64,000 nt of DNA from Brachynemurus nebulosus. Its lineage: Eukaryota > Arthropoda > Insecta > Neuroptera > Myrmeleontidae. The notes under the pieces were generated by a model. It did no database searches. It worked only from the letters and a program-made list of their open reading frames with translations, and was not told the origin of the DNA. The translations under genes were made by a program, and so were the position numbers. How positions within the stretch are numbered: position 1 is the stretch's first letter; each line of letters starts with the position of its first letter. Below are positions 10,372 to 19,591 of the stretch, in pieces. The DNA is taken from positions 84,538,150 through 84,602,149 of the forward strand of contig JAPWDM010000001.1 in NCBI GenBank assembly GCA_035578155.1, written 5' to 3'.

Positions 10372-11887
10372 CATAAAACACCCACGCTCAGACCAATTAA
10401 CTAATATGACTCAACAAACAGGAAAGGCTTATCGCACACAGATGTCTAAAAATAGCTACAAGCCAATTAGTCGCCGGAAGTCTGATAAGCCAAGTACAGT
10501 GCGACACAAAATTAATCGACCACCTATCATCCGGGTCTATACTTTTGACGCGAAGTGTGCTGCCGTACCCGCATGCTGCCGTATCCGCTTTGGTTACCTT
10601 CCATTTGCGCATCGCTCCACTCGGCACGCTTTTTTTCACTGGTTCCATAACGTCTAAAACATATAACCAGATCTTTAGTTGAATGCAATTCAAAATTTTA
10701 ATAGGCGTATGACTTTAAACTGTGAATTTTGAATTGTATAAATGAAAATCTGAAAACATGCAAGGTCAGAAAGTGAGTTGACAATGCTGCAATATGTAAG
10801 ATGTTCCTAATAAGGCTATGGCTGGCCTTATTGGAGCACCCCTGTTTACCATTACAATTTGGTACAGTTACCGTAAATTTCTTCAACTTATTGAAAAACG
10901 CTTACTACTATTTTAATCTATAGTTCATGCTGAGCTCAGAAAAGTATAACAAATAGCAGTTTAGATGGATTAACTTGTGTTAATAATGGAAAAAGTAAAT
11001 CTTACTTGAAATTATAACCTGCTGGACAGTGAACAAGCAATATGTGACTGACAGGGACGCAGCTAGTGTTGGAATTTGAAACTACTACGGCAAGTCTACT
11101 TTACCGACACCCATTGATTGGTGTTGCACTCATTTGTTAAATATGAGTACTTCTAGTAAATAAATGCTATTGGCCTTATTAGGTACATGGCCTTATTTGG
11201 TACACCTACCTTATGTAACTATGTTTTTGATTTGATTTGTGAATCCTTTCGATTTTTTTTTTTTAAATTTGTTTAATAAATGAAGTTACAGGATAAAATT
11301 TAAGTTTTGTATCCAGTATTCAAATTTTATACAATAACGAATCTTTTTCATACATACTATTATTTTAGTTTTCCCGAAAACTCAACATTCCACATAAAAT
11401 TAGTCATTTTAATACTTCATTAAACAATAAAAAAGCCTTAATAGGACAGCTACTGGTTTTATTAAACAATATCTAAACGTTACTGGCTATTATATTCCAC
11501 AAAAATTTAATTTTTTTTTTTACATAGACAAAGAAATTCAAAATTTAATTCTGAAAATTGTTACTAGAGAATTGCTACTTAGGTTAACATTCAAAGTTAC
11601 AAAGATTTATTTATAAAATTAGCTAATGTAAGCAAGGGGCAAAACTACTATATCATAGCTAGCTAGCATGCCGGCTGTCGCCAGAATTTTGCGTCATCAA
11701 AAGAAGGTTATCAGTTCGACTCGTACAATGTTGGAATTATATAATAATATTCACATATGTTTGTCCACTAGGGCTTCTAAACGAGTATCCCAAATTTCAT
11801 AAGACATTTGGGATGAGATTTTTCCCCCAGTTTAAATAAATGAAAAAAATACAAAATAATGATTTTTAAAAATTTTAATTCAAATAA

Positions 11888-11960
11888 ATAGGAAGCGAAC
11901 ATTTGCGGACAAGTCAGGACCGTACTTAGGGCAATAAAATTTTACATCTAAATTATATGT
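11888..11960. repeat. Dispersed repeat, copy A
   Basis: Shares GGACAAGTCAGGACCGTACT and the following AATAAAATTTTA...CTAAATTA block with 44934-45010, in the same orientation. Confidence 0.65.
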
Positions 11961-12255
11961 AATTGTGCACAATATGTAAAAATAATATTTTTGTACCCAT
12001 ATATTATTATTTATATGTTGTATACGTATGTTTTGTCAAACTATTTAGTCACCTTTTATTTACATTAATCATACAAACTGCAGTGTACCCGTATATATAC
12101 TAAGTACGGTTCTATTTGATCCGAAAAATATCCCATTGGTAGTTATTATGCACAGCTACAAAACAAATTATGTATTCATTCTTACAAAATAAACAAATTA
12201 AACACTTTTTACCTGAGAATATTAAATTCTACCTAGTTAACTAACATAATTTTTT

Positions 12256-14581
12256 TCACACTTTTTGTTCTGCAAAATCTTTAATAATTTCCGATAAATT
12301 TATACTGTCACAAATCTTGTGTTCTATTGAAATCATAGCCAGTCCAGATAATTTTTTTTGTGTCATGGTCGACCGCAGATAACTTTTTATTATTTTTAAT
12401 TTAGAAAAGCTTCTTTCATCACTTGCAACTGTTACTGGTAAAGTTAAAAGAATTCTGAGAGCAATACTGACATTTGGACCAAATCCTAAATCTGTTATAA
12501 ATTTTAATACGTCTTGAGGAGACAAGTTCTATTAATTCGTGTTTTGGCAGGTCTCTTAAGGCATATATATTATATAAAAAAGCAAAATGTTTATTGTGCT
12601 CAGTAATCTGGGAAAACCTTAACTCCAAGGAGTTTATAGCCGTATCTATAATATGAAAAAATACCTCGATCATATATTTTTGACGAGGATCAACGATTGG
12701 TTCATCATCACACTCGTAACCAAACTGCTTCTTTTTAGATCGAGCACGATGTTTAACCACATTTTCAAAATCTAACACCTTGCCGCGATTTCAGCAGCTA
12801 AGGCTTTGGCGTCTTCCAGAACTTGAGTAAAATACTCATCTGAACGTGAGTTTTCAAAGTAAACTTTGGTGTCTTTTATTAATTTAATGACAGAAACTAA
12901 GTCAAAATCTTTACTTTGCATTAATTTACTGACAGGATTTATTCGATTTAAAGTTTCGTACCAAATTTAAACGCTAAACAATGCATCGTAAACTTGCCCT
13001 ATTTGATGTCTTAATGGTCTTATTGCCTCGATTCGACTTTCCCATCTTGTGTCACTACGTGGTTTCAGAGTAATACCTTTTACATTCTTCAAAAGAATTG
13101 ACCATCTCAACGTTGAAGAGGAAAAGAAAACGTATATCTTTTGCACAATATTAAAAAAATTTGTAGCTTCCAGTGAAGACTTTTTCATTTACGACTAAGT
13201 TTAATGAGTGACTACTACAAGGTACATAAAACGCCCGTGGATTAATGTTTTTTATCCTGGCTTGGACCCCATTTTGGATACCTTTCATATTCGATCCGTT
13301 ATCGTACCCCTTGCCCTCTTATGTTCTCTCAAGACAATCCAAGTACTGATAATTGTTCTAAGATAACTTCTGTTAGTTTGACACCTGTAGATTTTTCGAT
13401 TGGTATAAATCCTAAAAAAAACTTTCATTTATTACAATTTCTGACGTTCTTGAATCGTCTTCAGTTTGATTAATAGAAATATACCTAATTATCAGGCTCA
13501 TCTGCTCAGTATTGCTAGCGTCTGGTGTGCAATCTAAAATAATAGAATAATATTTCGTTTTAATAATAGCTTTTAGAATATGCCTTTTTATACTGTCTGA
13601 TATTGTATTAATGAACTCATTCTGAATAGTTTTACTTAAGTAGATTGCTTGTTTCTCCTCTTTTTTCAAAACTCTGCGTACTTGTTCCTGCATAACAGGA
13701 TCAAATTCGGCTAACAACTCTACTAGTTTTAAAAAGTTACCATTGTTATATTCATACAGATTATCAGAAGCACCTTGAAAAGCCAAGTTATTTTTTGCCA
13801 ACATTTTGGTGATTGAAGCAATACGTGACAAAACTCCATTCCAGTGTTCTATTTCTGATTTAATTACTCTCTGTGATTCGGCATCTATCGTACGCGACGA
13901 TTTAAGCCTACGTGAAAGTTCGAACCAAGATTTTACAGCCTCTACGTGGTTTCGTGATGTCTCATGAGATTTAAGTATATCACCTACATGCTTCCAATTG
14001 TTGTAACCACCTTTAGATAGACCGGAAGTTGTAGTTGTACTAAATATTTTGCAGCAAAAACAATACACTGAATTTTTTGACACAAAATACACAAGCCACT
14101 CTCTCAAAATTTCTTCACCGTTATTAAGCTTTCTCTTATAATACCTCGAAGTAAATCTTCGACCGTTGTTATCTCGTGGAAATTCAAACTCGTACAATGG
14201 GTTCGGTGAACCTCTATTTACTAAATATATTTTTTCTGCATCTGTTATTCTGTCGGGCCACATTGCTAAATCGGCATCTAAAAAGGACGCTGAGCCCGCT
14301 GAAATACTTGGAGTTGTAATAGCTCCTTCACCTATAGTATCGCTTGACACAGAAGCAGCAGGTTTACTGATTATATTTGGTGTACCTTCGTCATGTGATT
14401 TAAGCGGGGGTGCAGCCAGTGCATCGGTTTCTTGTAGGTGTGTGAGTGACGATGGTTTGTTAAGCTCACCTTTCTTTAAGAAGGATTCTAATGCCCCTGC
14501 TTGCTTTTGTCGCTCTGAATCTTTTTCAAGCTTTCGTTTTTTATATTGGTATCCCGACAAGCGTGCTCTACTGTCAGCCAT
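12256..14581 (-). pseudogene. hAT transposase, TTF/ZMYM type, multiply frameshifted
   Basis: ATG at 14581 (MADSRARLSGYQYKKRK). The first 390 codons are open: a basic start, WPDRITDAEKIYLVNRG, then a TTF-type zinc finger (SVYCFCCKIFS and HVGDILKSHETSRNH), then YSIILDCTPDASNTEQMSL with the first catalytic D. From 13412 down the reading continues in shifted frames: GFIPIEKSTGVKLTEV, a RGQG...NGSNMKG block, a CSSHSLNL block, then LKPRSDTRWESR (about 13050). The hAT dimerisation domain IALRILLTLPVTVASDERSF (12525-12256) closes the ORF. At least three frame changes and one stop show it is inactive. Close relatives are annotated ZMYM1-like. Confidence 0.85.
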
Positions 14582-17121
14582 GCTATAAATATATATATAT
14601 AGTAAATTAAAATAAATGTAATACATATGAGCATATAAGTAACAAATAAAGTCACCTACTTAAGTTTTTAATAAAATTGAATTATGAATAATCGGCTATA
14701 TAAACCAAACAGGATTTTTGCATAGGCTGTATTGCAATAACTAACCTGATCCTGATTTCAAGCACCACATTATTTCTTATTTTAGAAAACTTCAGTAGGT
14801 ACGATATTTTTGTAGTCTTTATTTACTGTTTCGTATTTTTATACCAAACAAATATAGGCAAGAAGATGTTAGTAATATATAAGTGTAAATCATTTTTTTA
14901 TGTACTATAGATTTATAAAAAGGTAGATAGGTACTTACTTAGTAATTTTATACACTCTTAACTTATGAAATAACCACTTAACTTATGAAATATAAATTAA
15001 AAAATCACTTTAATTCTAGATTGCTTTGTAGATTTTCTTTTTCCTTTTCGCTACACTATTCACAAACTGCAATGTCAACTTTATTAGCCCACGTTTTTCA
15101 ATGAAATACGAAAGATACTGCAATAAAATTGTTAAATATTGTGTACACTGTTGTAAATTTCAAAAAATATCTAACAATGAAATGTAATAGATTTTAAATT
15201 TTTGACAAGTGCTCCTAAATATTAATTACTAAATATTAATGTTAAAATGTAAAAATGTTTTTACCGTTCGTACTAGGCATCCGTTGGTAATGTTAAGAAT
15301 TGTTAATGGATCCTAACTTTAGGAACCATATCTCAAACGATTTATTCGATAATGCGCAACAGTGGTGGATTTACCAACAGGCTGGGTAGGCTGGACCCTA
15401 AGGCGGCAGATTTTAGGGACGGCAAATTTGGGTAAAAAGGGCGGCAGAATTTTGAATTTAAAGTTTTTTTTTTGCTCGTTACTTACTTTTAAAAAAAAAA
15501 AATCTTAGAAAGTTATTAAGAAATTTTTTTAGCTTTTTAGGGGCGGGATTTTTTACGGAGCCTAGAGCGGCACTTAGGGTAAATCGCCACTGATGTACAA
15601 ATAAATAAATGTAAAAATTATTTTTAAATACTCATGAGATTAGTTATTATACCACATTTTTTATGTGATAAAGTTACCTACCTAAGTTTTATAGCACACT
15701 TTTTGAAAACATGAATGTACCATATAAATTGAAAAAAGACTAATGATTTAAAGGAATGGCAGGTGGCAATGCCAGAAAAATTTATGAAACACTAGTAATT
15801 TGTTAGAAACAGCTATGTCACTAAAAATGATATAGGTATTAAAATCCATAAAATTTTAATTTTTGTTCTAACATAAAGTGTGGAATGGTAAAATTAGGTT
15901 TAATAGGAAAAGGTAGGAGGTTTTACGATAGCTGCCAGCCGCCCTCAATTTTGCCGCTCTGGGCAATTCCCCAGCTTGCCCCCCCCCTAGATCGGGCCCT
16001 GGTAGTAGTAGTAGGTCTAGTAATGAAAATTAATACCTAATGAAAAATTTTTTTCATAGTTACTAAAAAAGTAAACAATTTTTTTCCTAACTACAATATA
16101 ATACCTACATATTCGAACGAGCTTGTGACGTAAGCTGTTTTTGCTTGATGTTTTTGATTACGTCATTTTTAACGTAAATTTTGTAATTTTATTTAATTAA
16201 AATTTTTATATTTTTGAATGAAATAACCTGTAAAAAAGCAATATTCAGTATCATTATGACTCGAGTAATTATTTAAAAATCAAAATAGATATTTTTTCAA
16301 CTACTGTCAAATACCCCATTAGTCATTCATGATTTTTTTTTCGTATAGCCTGAATGTTTTGCTTTTTAAAGCAGGTATCAAGGGAAAAAACTATGAGCTT
16401 TTTTTTAAAAAAAAAAAAAAAAAAAACTAGCCTCAAATTGTTTCTCAACTGTAAGACCCTGTATTTTCAATTCTAAAATTTCAAGGTCATACTTCTGAAG
16501 GAAAAATCTCAAAAGAAACCATATATTTATAAGTGTATGATATAGTTCTATATATCCCAGCCGGACAACAATCCTATCCTTCCTGTGTGAAAAAACAAGG
16601 AACCGTTTCTAGTCAAAAGTAATCATTTTTTATCAAAATGGGTCATATACGAAGATTAGGCACTTTTCATGTACTCTTATGCGGTAATGCTCTTTTCACC
16701 ATCATAAATAGAAAGAGCACCAAAATTAGAGGATACGAGTTTCTGCGTTTTTCCGAAATATGTGTGGTATCCAAAACATATAAGGAAAAAATACCTTCTA
16801 ATCTAAGAGTTGGTCGCCACCTCTACTAAGATACTCGCTACAAAGCTAAAATTTTTTATATAGCTTATTTAATAATAGTAAAGAATGAAAATCTACTTCT
16901 GCGGGAGTTGGTGCGGTTACAAAAATACCGTATCTGTTTTCACATGTCTGCCGTTTCTGTCCTCTGGGAAAACTGCGGGCCGGAGCTATAAAATAAAAAT
17001 TTGTTCCTTTGCAGGAAACTATGTAAAACACCAAAATAAAAACAAAATAGATGATACCTGAGCAAAGTTAGGACGGGTCGCTAGTATTTTATAAAATATT
17101 TATGGATAAATATACTAATAG
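14582..17121. other. Gene-free AT-rich stretch with one MITE
   Basis: Only the hAT-type MITE at 15360-15592 is supported. A single GC-rich end resembling a hAT terminus (about 15914-16003) has no visible partner. The 63-codon frame at 16638 shows no domain. Confidence 0.65.
15360..15592. mobile_element. hAT-type MITE, family M, copy 1
   Basis: Termini CAGTGGTGGATTTACC and, inverted, CAGTGGCGATTTACC form imperfect TIRs. Flanks ATGCGCAA and ATGTACAA match at 6 of 8, as expected for an aged 8-bp hAT duplication. The interior shares GGCGGCA-like blocks and overall order with the copy at 22862-23128. Confidence 0.8.
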
Positions 17122-17376
17122 CTAATCAGCTAAATCGGGACTGTATAGCAATCCATAAGCAATCTCAAATTTTTCCTCCTGTAGTTGCTTATCCAGTTTT
17201 TCCTTTGTCCGGCCTTCGTTAGTCGCATCAGAATGTTGCTTATTTGCAATCTTTATCTGTTGCTGGTCTTTGTAAATCATAAATGATCGAGCTGAGAGAC
17301 CAAGACAAATTCCCATAATTTTTAAGACCGTTTTTGGACCTTCGTTAAAAACGCACAAAGATACATGGGTTGCAAA
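17122..17376 (-). pseudogene. Mutator-like transposase, C-terminal end (right of the insertion)
   Basis: Open frame with SLCVFNEGPKTVLKIMG, KIANKQHSDATNEGRT and FEIAYGLLYSPDLAD before the stop, the usual tail of arthropod Mutator-like transposases as I remember them. Its upstream part is at 18215-18560, and the two are separated by an 838-bp hAT-type insertion with an 8-bp duplication. See the paired entry. Confidence 0.6.
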
Positions 17377-18214
17377 TAGAGATTGTAAATTTACCGACTT
17401 TTTCATTTACCGGTAATTCGGTAAATTTTTTTAGCAAAACCGGTTTACCGGTAATTTACCGGTATTTTTTAAAACACGGAAGATATAAGAATAAATATTA
17501 GAAAAAATAAAAACGTAAAATTATTTTATTAAGGTCATTATATACAGTATACAAAATAAAATATAAATTATCTAAAAAAAATTGTATCTGTCTGATTTTA
17601 CGACGTTGTAGGTATCTACAGCTTCCTTCACAGAAATATACCGCCCATTATTGTTATTGTTTATTAAAAAAAATAATTTTAAATTTTGTTAAATAATCAT
17701 AAAATATGAATCAATTATAACTATCTACCTGTAATAAAAATTTACTTACCGCTTCTTACAATGTAATAATTTAACGTAATGTTTAATTATTTTGGAAAAA
17801 GTACAGCTGATTTAAATAATATGTAACTAAATACAAAAAGGACGTTTTATTGCCTATATATGCATTTTAAAACTGACCATTGCATTGTGCGATTTTATTG
17901 TATCATAGAATATGTAGTTTATTAAGGATACAGAGTAAGGGGTAATTTGATTGTGTACATTTGCGTCCAATGAACTTGATCATTCTTCTATGAATTAAAA
18001 TGAACTTAAAAAAATTTTCAAATATATTATTTTTAATTTATCGAATATTTTAATTAAAATATATTATATATAAAATAATATATAAAATATATTATTTTTA
18101 ATTTATCGAATTATCGAAAGTAAAAAATCAGCGTTTTACCGGTAAAAATTTTAAGGCATTTTTAGTAATTTGCCGGTAAACCGGTAAACCGGTTTACCGG
18201 TATTATAATCCCTA
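17377..18214. mobile_element. Non-autonomous hAT-type element, 838 bp, inside a Mutator-like gene
   Basis: Ends TAGAGATTGTAAATTTACCG and, inverted, TAGGGATTATAATACCGG, followed on both sides by clusters of ACCGGT/GGTTTACC motifs. Flanking octamers GTTGCAAA (17369-17376) and GTTGTAAC (18215-18222) match at 6 of 8. No transposase frame inside. Removing the element and one octamer rejoins the reading frame of the interrupted gene. Confidence 0.85.
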
Positions 18215-18560
18215 GTTGTAACTTCTTTACCAGTAAAATTATGCTTAGGAGTAATACTCCATATGGTGTTACTATAACACTCATTATTTTGAGTATTTCT
18301 TCCTAAGCAACGTCGTAACAAGTTGTTTTCCGTTAATTTTTCATAAACTAGTTTGATATGTCCTTGAATATGCTCACTAAGAGCTAGTGTATGTATAAAG
18401 TTTGTCTTGTCCTTTTGAGACTACAAATATTTGCACTATTCGCTATTGCATTTATCATGCTGTGGTACCTCGTCAATAGAAATCATGTGATAATATGTTG
18501 ATCATATTTCATTTTTTCCAAAGATTTCGGATACCTCTGATCTACTAAACCATAAAGTAA
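18215..18560 (-). pseudogene. Mutator-like transposase, C-terminal region (left part)
   Basis: Minus-strand reading gives a QHDKCNSE..CKY block, HIQGHIKLVYEKL, then LLRRCLGRNTQNNECYSNTI and ITPKHNF. These match the conserved H..C...WCKY and KCLHG.TQN-E blocks of arthropod Mutator-like transposases (family memory). The W of WCKY is a TAG stop, and another stop is nearby. The N-terminal catalytic part is absent; upstream lie a TA microsatellite and the next LINE. Confidence 0.65.
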
Positions 18561-18705
18561 TGATATTTTTTAGTCGAATTTTTCAACTGAAAAAATTAGA
18601 CTTATACAGCCTATACGATAAGAACGGCGAGAGGCGAGAGGCGAGAGTAGGGGTGCTATCCGTTTTCGGACCCGTAGAACACGATTCTGTAGAAAAAAAA
18701 CGTCT

Positions 18706-18716
18706 GATATATATAT

Positions 18717-18792
<76 letters not shown>
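18706..18792. repeat. (TA)n/(CA)n microsatellite
   Basis: Short TA run, (AC)8-9, then a long TA run that ends just before the LINE start. Tyrosine-isoleucine ORFs here are artefacts of the repeat. Confidence 0.95.
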
Positions 18793-18798
<6 letters not shown>

Positions 18799-18819
18799 AT
18801 TGACTGTCGTCGTATCAAC

Positions 18820-19587
18820 ATGCCAGAGACACGAGCTGGACAAAAATCTATCATTTTTGATGGATCGGAATGGGCCAGTTTGTTCAAATATACGTTGAAA
18901 AGTGAAGAAATACAAAAGTTTTTTAGTGAAATAGTGGAAAAAGCGGTAGAAAAGCATACGGAAAAATTATTGGCCGAAATTAATAATTTGAAGGTGGATA
19001 ACCTCAAACTACGCCAACAATTAGAAGAAATACACCAGAGTCCCCAGGTGACCAAAACAAAAAGTGTATCAACAAAAAAAGTTAAAATCGTTGATAAAAA
19101 GGATGGAAATAGAGAAACTAATAAAATAATAAAGGACGGTGAAAATCAATTGCAAATTGCTGAACAAACAACTTCAACACACAATATCAGTTCAATAACC
19201 GATGACAACAATGAAAACGTCGAAAATGAAAACGATGATGATGGATTTACGACAGTCACGTATAAAAGGAAGAGAAATAAAATCATCAGAGGAAGCGGTC
19301 CTTCTTCAGAGGACCTACAATGCATTGATTCGAAAATATGGATTTTCCTCGGACGCTGTAAAAAAGAAACCACTACAAGTGAAAAAATAAAAAAGTTCCT
19401 AGTAGGAAAATATGAAAACTATCAGTTTTCAGTAGAAGATCTACAGAGCAAAGGAATCTATAAAAGTTTTAGAATTGGAGCTGATAGATCGCTTACCGAT
19501 CAAATATACAATCCAAATAACTGGCCACAAGGAGCACTTGTAAAGCGATTTATTTTTCGTAAACAAGCAGCCAACTTTAGCGACTAA
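18820..19587 (+). CDS. ORF1 protein of the CR1/Daphne-like LINE
   Basis: 255 residues from ATG at 18820. Residues 25-75 form a charged coiled-coil candidate (EIQKFFSEIVEKAVEKHTEK onward). The middle is lysine/asparagine-rich and acidic (to about 140). The C-terminal 110 residues look folded: KIWIFLGRCKK, SVEDLQSKGIYKSFRIGAD, NWPQGALVKRFIF. CR1-group ORF1 proteins coat element RNA and often pair a coiled coil with a C-terminal nucleic-acid-binding fold; that role is inferred. The stop TAA is followed by AAATGTGA, so an overlapping ATG is terminated at once and ORF2 lies in another frame. Confidence 0.8.
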   Translation: MPETRAGQKSIIFDGSEWASLFKYTLKSEEIQKFFSEIVEKAVEKHTEKLLAEINNLKVDNLKLRQQLEEIHQSPQVTKTKSVSTKKVKIVDKKDGNRETNKIIKDGENQLQIAEQTTSTHNISSITDDNNENVENENDDDGFTTVTYKRKRNKIIRGSGPSSEDLQCIDSKIWIFLGRCKKETTTSEKIKKFLVGKYENYQFSVEDLQSKGIYKSFRIGADRSLTDQIYNPNNWPQGALVKRFIFRKQAANFSD

Positions 19588-19591
19588 AAAT

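Larger units (their letters stand above)
9958..12255. other. Gene-free AT-rich stretch
   Basis: No supported gene. It holds the 39-bp tandem repeat at 10261-10371 and a copy of a dispersed repeat at 11888-11960. The 175-codon + frame at 10130-10657 runs through the tandem repeat and has no recognisable domain. Confidence 0.7.

Noticed and set aside
10130..10657. A 175-codon + ORF
   Set aside because: Runs through the 39-bp tandem repeat (period divisible by three keeps it open) and lacks any recognisable domain.
15914..16003. Single hAT-like GC-rich terminus
   Set aside because: No matching second end or duplication found, so not called as an element.
18560..19055. ORFs rich in tyrosine and isoleucine around 18.7 kb
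   Set aside because: They are translations of the TA/CA microsatellite and antisense of ORF1.
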